Of a stretch of DNA of 64,000 nucleotides, positions 16,478 to 24,592 are shown piece after piece. The stretch lies in contig NZ_JAHXBN010000024.1 of assembly GCF_019924045.1 (NCBI RefSeq), positions 8,178 to 72,177 of the forward strand, written 5' to 3'. The first letter of the stretch is position 1. Every line of letters begins with the position of its first letter. The translations under genes and the position numbers were made by a program. Source of the stretch: Dyadobacter fermentans. GTDB taxonomy: Bacteria; Bacteroidota; Bacteroidia; Cytophagales; Spirosomataceae. The notes beneath the pieces were generated by a model. The model saw nothing but the letters and a program-made list of their open reading frames with translations. It made no database searches and was not told where the DNA came from.

Positions 16478-17641
16478 ATGAATTATTCGATTTTCGCTCC
16501 TTCCGATTCCAGACGATATTTAAGATGGGCCGTCGCGGCCTTCTTCTTCGTACAAGGGCTCAGCTTCGCCGCCTGGGCAAGCCGTATCCCGGACATTAAA
16601 AACATGCTCCACCTCACAGAGGGTGGACTCGGAACTGTGCTTCTGGCCCTCCCTTTGGGCTTAATGGCCAGCCTTCCGATCTCCGGCTGGATGGTAACCC
16701 ATTACGGCAGTAAGAAAATGGTGCTGATCGGGGCCGTTCTCTATGCTATCACGCTGACATTCATCGGTTTTGTAACCCGCACCGAGCAGCTCGTGATTGC
16801 ATTGTTCGCATTTGGCTTATGGGGCAACCTTACCAACATTGCCGTAAATACGCAGGCAGTGGCGGTAGAACAGGTTTATGGCAAATCCATTATGGCATCT
16901 TTTCACGGGTTATGGAGCCTTGCGGGCTTCGTGAGTGCGATGATCGGTTCACTGTTCATTTCGGTACATATCCCTCCTCATATCCATTTCATCGTCATCG
17001 CGTTGATAGCGTTTGCCATCATTTTCACGGCGTACAAGCATACGATGCCTGATACGGAGAAAGAGGCAGGCGAAGAGCAACCCATGTTCGTAAAGCCCGA
17101 CCGCGACCTGCTGATCCTTGGCTTGATCGGCTTCTGTGCGATGGTCTGCGAGGGCGCCATGTTCGATTGGAGCGGCGTTTATTTCCAGGAGGCTGTTCAC
17201 GTGCCGGCTTCGATGACCACACTGGGTTACGTGGCTTTTATGGGGACCATGACCGGCGGACGTTTTGCAGGTGACTGGTTAGCCAACCGTCTCGGACGCC
17301 GTAAAATGCTGCAATTGAGTGGTACATTAATGGGTACCGGCCTTGCGATCGCAGTAGTGTTCCCGACCCTGATTACTGCTACACTGGGCTTTCTGTTAGT
17401 AGGTTTCGGTGTATCATCGGTTGTTCCACTGGTGTACAGCGCAACCGGACGTTCTAAAACCATGTCGGCAGGAATGGCGCTGGCGGCGGTATCTTCCATC
17501 AGCTTTATCGGCTTCCTGATCGGCCCGCCATTGATCGGTATTGTGGCTCAGTTTGCCAACCTCCGCTGGTCGTTCGCGATCGTAGGCGTGCTGGCAACAC
17601 TGACGGCCTATTTATCGACCAAAGCCCGTCTGATCGACTAA
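16478..17641 (+). CDS. MFS transporter, YbjJ-like
   Basis: 387 residues with about 12 hydrophobic segments in two halves. The N-terminal half has FFFVQGLSFAAWASRIPDIK and INxNTQAVAVE-type text followed by MASFHGLWSLAGF, wording typical of the YbjJ-like MFS subgroup. The loop between helices 2 and 3 reads YGSKKMVLIGA, a variant of the MFS motif A. The central cytosolic loop is short and acidic. Substrate unknown; relatives are annotated as sugar or drug carriers without proof. It has its own terminator before the next gene, so it is probably a single transcription unit. Confidence 0.85.
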   Translation: MNYSIFAPSDSRRYLRWAVAAFFFVQGLSFAAWASRIPDIKNMLHLTEGGLGTVLLALPLGLMASLPISGWMVTHYGSKKMVLIGAVLYAITLTFIGFVTRTEQLVIALFAFGLWGNLTNIAVNTQAVAVEQVYGKSIMASFHGLWSLAGFVSAMIGSLFISVHIPPHIHFIVIALIAFAIIFTAYKHTMPDTEKEAGEEQPMFVKPDRDLLILGLIGFCAMVCEGAMFDWSGVYFQEAVHVPASMTTLGYVAFMGTMTGGRFAGDWLANRLGRRKMLQLSGTLMGTGLAIAVVFPTLITATLGFLLVGFGVSSVVPLVYSATGRSKTMSAGMALAAVSSISFIGFLIGPPLIGIVAQFANLRWSFAIVGVLATLTAYLSTKARLID

Positions 17642-17672
17642 GACATACTGGAACACATTTTTCAATGCAAAG

Positions 17673-17707
17673 AGAGGATAGCGGTGACGTTATCCTCTTT
17701 TCGTTTT
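17673..17707 (+). terminator. Intrinsic terminator after the MFS gene
   Basis: AGAGGATA (17673-17680) pairs with TATCCTCT (17691-17698) over a 10-base loop, followed by TTTCGTTTTT. It lies just 15 bases before the next start codon. Confidence 0.75.
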
Positions 17708-17722
17708 TAAAGCGCAAAACCT

Positions 17723-18727
17723 ATGAAAAAACTTAGCCTGAGCATTGGCCTGCTATTGCTATCCCTCACCGCCGTAAATGCACAAAACGACACGTTGCGA
17801 CCGCTGGACATGAATCTGGAAGCATATACCTACCCTTTTCCGGTCGATTACCTGGAATTTGAATCGCAAGGCGAAAAGCTTCGCATGGCGTACATGGATG
17901 TGCGCCCTCCGCGCGCGAACGGGAAGACAGTCGTGCTCCTGCATGGAAAGAATTTCAACGGTGCCTACTGGGAAGAAACGGCCAAAGCGCTTACCGCAAA
18001 AGGATTTCGGGTGCTTATTCCCGATCAGATCGGCTTTGGGAAGTCGACAAAGCCGCTGCATTACCAGTATTCATTTCATGACTTGGCTTCGAACACTAAA
18101 AAGGTCCTCGACAAGCTCGGCATTAGCAGAATAGCTATTCTGGGGCATTCGATGGGCGGAATGCTGGCAACGCGTTTCACACTGATGTATCCGGAAATGG
18201 TGGAAAAATTCATCCTCGAAAACCCGATCGGCCTCGAAGATTACAAGGTGAAGGTGCCGTTCCAGTCCGTGGACAAATGGTACATGAGCGAATTGAAAAG
18301 CGATTTCAATTCCATTAAAAATTACCAACTAAACAGCTACTACGATGGTAAATGGAAGGACTCGTACACCAAATGGGCGAATCTGCTGGCCGGCTGGACC
18401 CTCGGGAAGGACTATCCGAGAGTGGCCTGGAACAGCGCATTGACCTACGATATGATCTACACCCAACCCGTTTGTTACGAGTTTGGTTTAATTAAAACCC
18501 CTACGCTGCTCATCATCGGCCAGCGCGATCGGAGCGCCGTAGGCAAGAACCTGGCGCCTGAGAATGCGCGAAAAACGCTCGGAAATTATCCGGAGCTCGG
18601 TAGACAAACCAAAGTCAAAATCCCTCACAGCGAGCTTACAGAGCTCGATAATGTCGGGCATTTACCGCATATCGAGGATTTCAACAGGTTTATCATGCCG
18701 CTGTTACGATTTCTGGAAAAGCCATAA
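17723..18727 (+). CDS. Exported alpha/beta hydrolase
   Basis: 334 residues with a signal peptide (1-20, ending VNAQ). The alpha/beta-hydrolase signs are complete: HGKNFNGAYW around the oxyanion hole, the nucleophile elbow GHSMGG, an Asp in LIIGQRDRS, and the catalytic His in LDNVGHLPHIE. It should be a periplasmic esterase, lipase or haloperoxidase-like enzyme; the substrate is not evident. It sits alone between the MFS terminator and its own terminator. The family call is firm, the reaction is not. Confidence 0.87.
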   Translation: MKKLSLSIGLLLLSLTAVNAQNDTLRPLDMNLEAYTYPFPVDYLEFESQGEKLRMAYMDVRPPRANGKTVVLLHGKNFNGAYWEETAKALTAKGFRVLIPDQIGFGKSTKPLHYQYSFHDLASNTKKVLDKLGISRIAILGHSMGGMLATRFTLMYPEMVEKFILENPIGLEDYKVKVPFQSVDKWYMSELKSDFNSIKNYQLNSYYDGKWKDSYTKWANLLAGWTLGKDYPRVAWNSALTYDMIYTQPVCYEFGLIKTPTLLIIGQRDRSAVGKNLAPENARKTLGNYPELGRQTKVKIPHSELTELDNVGHLPHIEDFNRFIMPLLRFLEKP

Positions 18728-18785
18728 CTGAATGTTTATATTTGTAAATAATATTAAATTTATAAATATAAACTCTTTAAAGTAT

Positions 18786-18819
18786 AAATGCCGCACAGAT
18801 CGTTAACCGTGCGGCATTT
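18786..18819 (+). terminator. Terminator-like hairpin after the hydrolase
   Basis: Perfect 11-bp arms AAATGCCGCAC and GTGCGGCATTT enclose 12 bases, about 60 bases past the stop codon. The arm ends resemble the ATGCC...GGCATTT terminal arms of the repeat element that begins eight bases later, so the two may share an origin. Confidence 0.6.
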
Positions 18820-18826
18820 GCGCCAA

Positions 18827-19005
18827 CTTTGTCGTTACATGCCTAACGGCATTTTCGACACCCATTAATTATCATCGATGCTACCAATATCACATCGCTA
18901 CGCGATTGGGCCCTCCCACAATCCAGTGCCGTAAGGCACGTAATATTGGTAGAGACGTCGGCAATTAATTAACGTTTAAATGCCGTCAGGTATGGAACTG
19001 CAAAG
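18827..19005. repeat. Nested inverted-repeat element, copy A
   Basis: This 179-bp element has 28-bp terminal inverted repeats (18827-18854 and 18978-19005, 23 of 28 positions matching). Inside it lie perfect 10-bp arms CTACCAATAT (18881-18890) and ATATTGGTAG (18943-18952), which enclose two small hairpins: ATCGC-TAC-GCGAT (18894-18906) and GTGCC-GTAA-GGCAC (18926-18939). The left end also forms a mini-hairpin ATGCC-TAAC-GGCAT. A second copy with the same parts occurs at 63758. No protein is encoded. It may be a MITE-like or REP-like dispersed element or a structured RNA. Together with the terminator at 18786-18819 it fills the 18728-19082 gap. Confidence 0.8.
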
Positions 19006-19082
19006 CGAAGGTAGTTAAGTCTCCGAAGGTATGTCCAGCTTTCTCTACAAAGATCGCTTACAAACTCTTGGAATCAAGCCAT

Positions 19083-20003
19083 TTACCCTAAAAACTGACT
19101 AACGTAGTTACGGCTCGTAAGAATGGCGCTTTTTACATCCGTAATGTTGCCCTCATAAGCCTTATCTTCTACTTCAATTACCACGGGGCCGCGATAGCGT
19201 ACATCGGTCAATGCCGCGAAGAAGCCCCGCCAGTTCACATCTCCGAGACCGGGAAGTTTAGGCGAATGGTACTCCAACGGATTAGCCAGAATGCCTACAT
19301 TGTTCAATTTATTTTTATAAACTTTCGCATCCTTCAAATGAACATGATGTAAGCGAGATTTATAATTATAAATTGGCAGTAATTCATCCATCATCTGCCA
19401 GATCATGTGTGACGGATCGTAGTTTAAGCCGAACAACGGATCCGGGATGATTTCGAACATCCGGTCCCACACAGCCGGGCTGATCGCGAGGTTCTTCCCT
19501 CCCGGCCATTCATCGTCGGTGAAGAACATGGGGCAGTTTTCAATACCGATTTTCACGTTGTTTTCCTCGGCCACTTTCACAATCGCAGGCCATACATCGG
19601 CAAAGCGGGCCAGGTTATCTTTAATGCTTTTGGAAGGATCACGGCCGATGAAAGTGGTTACCACGGGGATATCGAGCTTCGCAGCTCCGCGGATTACCTG
19701 CTTAATGTGTTCTATGTAGTATTCCGAGCGGTTCGGATCGGGATCCAGCGGATTGGGATAGTAACCCAGCGCCGAAATGAAGACCCCCGCTTCTTTCAGG
19801 TTATGCTTGATGGACGATACCTTCTGGTCGGTGAGGTTGTTGACGTCGATATGGGTCACGCCCGCGTACCGGCGGCTGTCGGCATTATCGGCCGGCCAGC
19901 ACATCATTTCTACACAAGAAAAGCCATTATTTCCAGCAAATTGAACGACGTGTTCAAAGCCGAAATCGGCCAGGATTGCACTATTAAAACCTAATTTGAG
20001 CAT
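19083..20003 (-). CDS. Sugar-phosphate isomerase/epimerase family TIM-barrel protein
   Basis: 306 residues of the xylose-isomerase-like TIM-barrel fold (AP_endonuc_2 family). Typical text includes LGFNSAILADFGFEHVVQFA at strand 1, GVFISALGYYPNPLDPD, VTTFIGRDPSKS, VKIGIENCPMF with a metal-binding Glu, FGLNYDPSHM with Asp and His ligands, HHVHLKDAKVY, and IEVEDKAYEG near the C-terminus. These residues form the divalent-metal site of the family, which isomerises or epimerises sugars and cyclitols. No signal peptide, so it is cytosolic. The substrate is unknown and there is no catabolic operon alongside. Confidence 0.87.
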   Translation of the reverse strand: MLKLGFNSAILADFGFEHVVQFAGNNGFSCVEMMCWPADNADSRRYAGVTHIDVNNLTDQKVSSIKHNLKEAGVFISALGYYPNPLDPDPNRSEYYIEHIKQVIRGAAKLDIPVVTTFIGRDPSKSIKDNLARFADVWPAIVKVAEENNVKIGIENCPMFFTDDEWPGGKNLAISPAVWDRMFEIIPDPLFGLNYDPSHMIWQMMDELLPIYNYKSRLHHVHLKDAKVYKNKLNNVGILANPLEYHSPKLPGLGDVNWRGFFAALTDVRYRGPVVIEVEDKAYEGNITDVKSAILTSRNYVSQFLG

Positions 20004-20170
20004 AAGGACTTAGTTTTTTGGCAAACATCAACAAAAAACGAGCGGGTTTCAAGGTTTACCGGAAATTCCCATCCAAAATTTCCGAGGCTTCATCAACGCA
20101 GGATACCACTGGTAAATATCGCCCCCTATGAAATCCTGCGAATTTTAGTAATATTGATCCGACAAAAACA

Positions 20171-20884
20171 ATGAACCTTAACACTTTATCACTTATGGCA
20201 GACTCCGAACCGGGTATTGGTAAAAAGATACTCAGCTTTTTCATCAAAGACGCCGACGAAACCGCCCCGGCAGCGCAAGCTCCCAAGCCGGCAACCGCGA
20301 GCCCCGCTCCCGAAACGTCGAAACCAGCGCCTGTGACTGTCACGAATGCGGCGGGTACAGGGCAGATTGACAAGAAGTTTACGGAGCATTTCGTCAATCT
20401 CCTGGAAAAAGCCAACCTGCCCGGCCCCGACTATTTCGAATACAAACAGGCGCTTCAAAGCATGGAAGGCCTCGGTTTGGGAGAAGAAAAGCAGTTTCAG
20501 GCGGCTTGGGCGAGTTTCAAGGCCATGGGTGGGGCAAAAGATACCACTGTTCTCAGAACTTCCGCCGATCAGTATCTCACTATCCTGGTCAAAGACCGCG
20601 AGTCGTTCCTGAAAGATGTCGAAAAGGCAATAAAGGAGCGGGTGGGCGCATTGCAGGACGAGCATCAGAAACTGGAACAAACGAATGCGGCCTACGCGCA
20701 GCAGATCATCGATTTACAAAAGAAAATTGATGATAATAAGAACCGTTTGGGACAGATTGCGGGCGAAGTGTCGGAGCAGACGGCCAAAATCAACACCAAT
20801 AAGGACAGCTTCGAGGTCACCTATGTAAGTTTTGTAGACCAGATCCAGTCCGACCTGGCGAAAATCAACCAATATCTTCAATAA
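20171..20884 (+). CDS. Cytosolic coiled-coil protein of unknown function, first gene of a four-gene operon
   Basis: 237 residues from the ATG at 20171; an ATG at 20195 (MADSEPGIGKK) is an equally reasonable start. There is no signal peptide. After a short helix (KKILSFFIKDADE) comes an Ala/Pro/Thr-rich linker (about 32-65), a compact helical region (about 66-135, with KFTEHFVNLLEKANLPGPDYFEYKQAL cut by two prolines), then a long coiled coil (about 150-237). I do not recognise the family. The next gene begins 20 bases later and also encodes a long coiled coil, so the two proteins may pair. Codon use resembles neighbours. Confidence 0.6.
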   Translation: MNLNTLSLMADSEPGIGKKILSFFIKDADETAPAAQAPKPATASPAPETSKPAPVTVTNAAGTGQIDKKFTEHFVNLLEKANLPGPDYFEYKQALQSMEGLGLGEEKQFQAAWASFKAMGGAKDTTVLRTSADQYLTILVKDRESFLKDVEKAIKERVGALQDEHQKLEQTNAAYAQQIIDLQKKIDDNKNRLGQIAGEVSEQTAKINTNKDSFEVTYVSFVDQIQSDLAKINQYLQ

Positions 20885-20904
20885 AACCTGACAACTAAAT
20901 CACA

Positions 20905-21918
20905 ATGGCAACACCAGATTTCACCCAGATCGGCGGCTCGCAGGAGGATAACTCCAAAAAGTCCTATTGGAGCCGACCGGAAGGCATTACTTCCCTCCTT
21001 TTCCTGGGAGGCGTAGGGGCTGTGGCGCTCTATTTCTGGAACAAAATCGCGGCTTTCCTGATCGAAGTAACGCAAAACACGCTGTACCTCGGCTTCCTGA
21101 TGGCCATTCTGGCGCTGGTGATCTTTTTGCTGACGAGCAAAGACGTGCGCACGGCGGCGTTCTTCCTGTTCAAATCGCTGATGCGGAGCATTACCGGACT
21201 CATTATCAAGCTGGACCCGATTGCGATCATGAAGATTTACGTCGATGACCTGAAAGAAAAGCGCGAGAAGATGCAGGGGCAGATCAATACGCTGGCCGGC
21301 CAGCTGGTGAAACTGAACAAGAATATCAATGAAAACAACGAGCGCATCAAGCAAAAGTTCGCGGAAGCCAACAAGGCAAGCACCATGCTCGATCGTCCTG
21401 GCATGAAGGAAACTGCATCGCTCGCGACGATTGAAGGCGCTGGTTTACAGGAAATGAATGAGAAGCTTCTCCCCTTGCAGCGGAATATGAAGACTGTACT
21501 GGAATTTATGGAAAAAGTAAACAAGAGTGCAGATTACATTATTAAAGAGACAGAGATAAAAGTTAAACTCAAAGAGGCAGAGTACAGAATTGTAAAGGAA
21601 AGCTCCAATGCATTGCGTACAGCAATCAGCATTTTCAAAGGTAACCCTGACAAGAAATTCTATTTCGATGAGTCGATGGAATACATCCAGGATGATATGA
21701 GTCAGAAACTGGGAGAGATGAAACGTGCAATGGACTTGTCGCTGGACTTTATCAATGGAGTGGATGTGCAGAACGGACTGCTTTCAGATAAAGGCCAGGC
21801 CATGCTGGAAGCTTACAACTCGGGCCAGTTCAAACTGATCCAGCTGGATTCGCCTGCACCTGCTACCCGCTCGATAGATACGCCGAAAGATTCGAGCTAC
21901 AAAGGCTTACTGGATTGA
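20905..21918 (+). CDS. Two-TM membrane protein with a long cytosolic coiled coil, unknown function
   Basis: 337 residues. A polar N-terminus is followed by two hydrophobic segments (about 28-48 and 58-77) that form a membrane hairpin with both ends inside, an amphipathic stretch (80-105), then about 130 residues of heptad-like helix (LKEKREKMQGQINTLAGQ and onward), and a helical C-terminal part. The coiled coil after a membrane-touching segment is reminiscent of PspA/IM30 membrane-stress proteins, but I see no diagnostic signature and treat that only as an analogy. It lies between the coiled-coil gene and the actin-fold gene with gaps of 20 and 51 bases. Confidence 0.6.
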   Translation: MATPDFTQIGGSQEDNSKKSYWSRPEGITSLLFLGGVGAVALYFWNKIAAFLIEVTQNTLYLGFLMAILALVIFLLTSKDVRTAAFFLFKSLMRSITGLIIKLDPIAIMKIYVDDLKEKREKMQGQINTLAGQLVKLNKNINENNERIKQKFAEANKASTMLDRPGMKETASLATIEGAGLQEMNEKLLPLQRNMKTVLEFMEKVNKSADYIIKETEIKVKLKEAEYRIVKESSNALRTAISIFKGNPDKKFYFDESMEYIQDDMSQKLGEMKRAMDLSLDFINGVDVQNGLLSDKGQAMLEAYNSGQFKLIQLDSPAPATRSIDTPKDSSYKGLLD

Positions 21919-21969
21919 TAATTCTTTATTTATTCGCTTCATATTTCTCATTTTACACAGCATAACTAC

Positions 21970-22995
21970 ATGAAAAGACTAACAGTTGCCGGCCGGTTGA
22001 TCATCACCGCGCTCATTTTGGGAGCCATTTTCGTCGGGTACAAGTACCTGGGCGGGCAAAAAGCCCTCAACCAAATGGCCGAAGATCAGGCACAAACTCC
22101 TCAGACAGAAGCCACCACCGGCGAGGCTGAAAGCACGGCGTCGGATCCGGGCACTTCATCGAACAGCGAAGCCACCGCCTCGGGCGAGAACGCGGCATTC
22201 ACCTACACACCGCCCGCACCTGTGGACGGAAAACTCAGGGGCGTTGTGGAACTTGGTGCGAGCGGTTTCAACTCATTTATCATCACTGTTGATAAGGAAA
22301 AACGTTGGAAGCTTGAAAAATCGGAGTTTGGCAACAGTCTGGTAACCGAAAATATGGCCACCGACGAGGATGTGCGCATTGGCCTGAAAAAGTATATAGG
22401 TACTATGCTCGATTACGGAGTGGGCAGCAAAGACATCCATTTCGTGGTGAGCTCGGGTGCTGCAAAAGCGGAGGTAACTACTAAAATCACACGCGTTTTG
22501 AAGTCGCTGGGCTATGTGGTAAACCAGGTTACCCCGGAACAGGAAGGCCAGCTGGCACTTAAATCCGTATTACCTGCCGAATATGCGGACAAGGCATTCG
22601 TAGTGGACATTGGATCAGGCAACACCAAGATTTCCTGGATCAGCGGCGGTAAAATCTCTGCGTTGGAATCCTATGGAGCCAAATACTTCCAGGATGGAAC
22701 CGACGATTCGAAAGTATACCAGGAAGTGAGCGCCAAAGCCAAGCAAGTGCCTGCTAACCTGCGCAATACATGCTTTATCATTGGAGGGGTACCTTTCGAA
22801 ATGGCCAAAGAAGTTCGTAAAGGCAAGGAACGCTACACTACATTAAGCGCTCCATTGGCTTACACCAAACTAACCAATGCCAAGTCCAAAGCGGGAGTTA
22901 ACATTTATAAAGCTGTAACCGATGCCACCGGCTGTCAGCAATTCGTATTCGACTGGGACGCTAATTTTACAATTGGTTTTTTGTTGGGACTATAA
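21970..22995 (+). CDS. Membrane-anchored Ppx/GppA-like (ASKHA) protein
   Basis: 341 residues. One hydrophobic helix (about 9-28) follows MKRLTVAGR, then a low-complexity Thr/Ser/Glu/Ala linker (about 38-76). The rest has the actin-like nucleotide-fold signs: GVVELGASGFNSFIITVDKE at 91-110 as phosphate-1 strand pair, and VVDIGSGNTKISW at 211-223 as phosphate-2. The order and spacing are closest to Ppx/GppA exopolyphosphatases, and the SSGA segment (161-164) also fits. The positive-inside rule would place the globular domain in the periplasm, which is odd for an ATP-binding fold. Function unknown; polyphosphate, nucleotide or scaffold roles are all possible. Confidence 0.65.
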   Translation: MKRLTVAGRLIITALILGAIFVGYKYLGGQKALNQMAEDQAQTPQTEATTGEAESTASDPGTSSNSEATASGENAAFTYTPPAPVDGKLRGVVELGASGFNSFIITVDKEKRWKLEKSEFGNSLVTENMATDEDVRIGLKKYIGTMLDYGVGSKDIHFVVSSGAAKAEVTTKITRVLKSLGYVVNQVTPEQEGQLALKSVLPAEYADKAFVVDIGSGNTKISWISGGKISALESYGAKYFQDGTDDSKVYQEVSAKAKQVPANLRNTCFIIGGVPFEMAKEVRKGKERYTTLSAPLAYTKLTNAKSKAGVNIYKAVTDATGCQQFVFDWDANFTIGFLLGL

Positions 22996-22999
22996 TGTA

Positions 23000-23114
23000 G
23001 GGAGGAAAGGGAATAAAGGGAGGATGGAGGAAAGGGAGAAAGTAAAATTGCCCACTCTGTCCCCCTTCCTCCCCTTCCTCCCTTTCCTCCTTTCTCCCTT
23101 TCCTCCTTTCTCCC
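23000..23114. repeat. Homopurine/homopyrimidine repeat hairpin inside the operon
   Basis: The left arm (23000-23042) is almost pure purine (GGGAGGAAAGG units), the right arm (23061-23114) pure pyrimidine. Seventeen bases at 23026-23042 pair perfectly with 23090-23106. Such a tract can form a long RNA hairpin and, as DNA, could adopt a triplex. It occupies the gap between the actin-fold gene and the last operon gene. Confidence 0.75.
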
Positions 23115-23124
23115 ACTCACTAAC

Positions 23125-23625
23125 ATGACGCTACAACAATTCTTCGCCTCTATTTCATCCAATCCGTGGCCTGCGGTAGTTTACTTTTTGATATTGCCTT
23201 TTACGGCTTGGGTGGTGGGAATGGCGGCGGACGGGAGCCGGGACATTAAATTCTGGGGCATCATTTATGCGATTCTTGTTTATGCCGTTTGCATTCCCGG
23301 CATCTTCGCGGTCACCCTCAACATCTATCTTTTCCTCTTCGAGCGCCAGAGCATTTGGCAGGCCAACATCGTTTTGCAGTATTTGCCCATCATTTCCATG
23401 GCTATTACCCTCATGTTGATCAAAAGTAAGATCCCATTCTCGCTCATTCCCGGTTTTGGGAAAATTTCAGGATTTCTTACCTTAATCGCCGCGCTCATCG
23501 GCGTGATGTGGTTTTTCGACAGAATCCACTTAGTAGCATTCACTTACGTTCCATTTTCAGTCATTTTAATAGGTTTTATACTCACTCTGCTAGCCATCAG
23601 GTTTGCATGGAGCAAATTGTTCTGA
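23125..23625 (+). CDS. Polytopic membrane protein of unknown function
   Basis: 166 residues with four or five hydrophobic segments (about 15-33, 42-70, 83-98, 108-128, 137-160). There is no signature motif and almost no charged residues inside the segments apart from DGSRDIKF after the first helix and FDRIH before the last. I do not recognise the family. It could complete the four-gene operon of coiled-coil and actin-fold proteins, although the hairpin in front may reduce its expression relative to them. The next gene starts within its last 19 bases in another frame. Confidence 0.6.
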   Translation: MTLQQFFASISSNPWPAVVYFLILPFTAWVVGMAADGSRDIKFWGIIYAILVYAVCIPGIFAVTLNIYLFLFERQSIWQANIVLQYLPIISMAITLMLIKSKIPFSLIPGFGKISGFLTLIAALIGVMWFFDRIHLVAFTYVPFSVILIGFILTLLAIRFAWSKLF

Positions 23626-24269
23626 ACAAGGGCACGTATATTCAAATCTCCGTCAGCGACGAGCAGAAGCTTTTTGCCCGTCAGCTGGTGAACCACTCGA
23701 TAATTCATCATCACATTCCGAACATTTGGGATAAAAGTGAAGACCGCCTCGCGCAGACGCGTATGATGCGCTTCACAGGTACGCTCGGGGAAGTCGTCTT
23801 CGCCGACTGCTACCACCTTCCCCGCCCTGTCCGCTCCTTCGGTGCCACCGACGGACAGGACTGGGGCCAGGATTTCCTCATCCGCTCCGAAACCGAAGAT
23901 TTCGCCGTCGACATCAAATCCATGAAGCGCCGTTCCGGCATTCTCACCGGCGATTACGTTTTGAATATACCCTCTTCCCAACTTCACAAAGCCGGCTCCA
24001 AGACCTCGCATTACTTCTGCATCTCCTTCCACCAATCCGAAACCGACGGCACTATTGCTTCGTTACTCGGTTTTATTGACAAGCAGGCATTGGAAAACGG
24101 CGAGACAGGAACACTGTTCCGTGCCGGTACAAAGCGCACCCGGGCCGATGGTACCGCCTTTACGTTCAACGAATCGACGTACGAAGTACTGTTTTCGGAC
24201 ATCGCTCCGCCGGTGGTAACTAATTCGCTCCGCAGGATAAAAGGATTCAGATTGTGTGGATTGAAATGA
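23607..24269 (+). CDS. PD-(D/E)XK-fold nuclease-like protein, candidate restriction endonuclease
   Basis: From the ATG at 23607 the product has 220 residues; longer upstream frames read through the previous gene and look unnatural. The order of residues fits the PD-(D/E)XK core: Glu62 in GTLGEVVFADCY, Asp89 in GQDF, Asp102-x-Lys104 in VDIKS, then a strand and the conserved-style Gln in NIPSSQL. No signal peptide. A DNA N6-adenine methyltransferase gene lies 770 bases downstream on the same strand, so this could be its restriction partner, with a toxin-antitoxin pair between them. Alternatives are a repair nuclease or a stand-alone protein. The family call is by motif only. Confidence 0.6.
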   Translation: MEQIVLNKGTYIQISVSDEQKLFARQLVNHSIIHHHIPNIWDKSEDRLAQTRMMRFTGTLGEVVFADCYHLPRPVRSFGATDGQDWGQDFLIRSETEDFAVDIKSMKRRSGILTGDYVLNIPSSQLHKAGSKTSHYFCISFHQSETDGTIASLLGFIDKQALENGETGTLFRAGTKRTRADGTAFTFNESTYEVLFSDIAPPVVTNSLRRIKGFRLCGLK

Positions 24270-24319
24270 ATATGTTTTGTGCGTAAATTTGAATAATGCT
24301 CCATCATTTGCCTCAAACC

Positions 24320-24592
24320 ATGAAAGCTACGAAAGATCCGAAGGTGAAATTGACGTTGAGTGTCAGGAAATCCATTGCCGAGCGTGCGAGGGAATACGCT
24401 GGCAAACATCACACATCAGTGTCCTTCTTGGTTGAAGAATATCTGGACGGGTTTCGCGAGCCAGAATCTGACGGCAGACGTAAAGCCGAGATTATTAATA
24501 GCATGTTTGGCCTCCTGAAAGACAGCCCAATGGCCAACATGACCGATAAAGAAATTAAGGATATGATGATGAAAGACAAGTATGGCCTATGA
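24320..24592 (+). CDS. Ribbon-helix-helix antitoxin (DUF6364-like)
   Basis: From the ATG at 24320 the product has 90 residues; a start at 24296 would add 8 residues. Residues 10-45 (VKLTLSVRKSIAERAREYAG, then TSVSFLVEEYLDGF) form a beta strand and two helices of the MetJ/Arc type, as in DUF6364 antitoxins. The C-terminal half (KAEIINSMFGLLKDSP and KEIKDMMMKDKYGL) is helical and should wrap the toxin. The stop overlaps the PIN toxin start by 4 bases (ATGA), the usual coupling of VapBC-type pairs. The dimer probably represses its own promoter in the short gap after the nuclease gene. Confidence 0.8.
   Translation: MKATKDPKVKLTLSVRKSIAERAREYAGKHHTSVSFLVEEYLDGFREPESDGRRKAEIINSMFGLLKDSPMANMTDKEIKDMMMKDKYGL

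Noticed and set aside
20905..21918. Firm call as PspA/IM30 or TelA protein
   Set aside because: The coiled-coil pattern is only a general likeness; I see no diagnostic motif, so function is left open.
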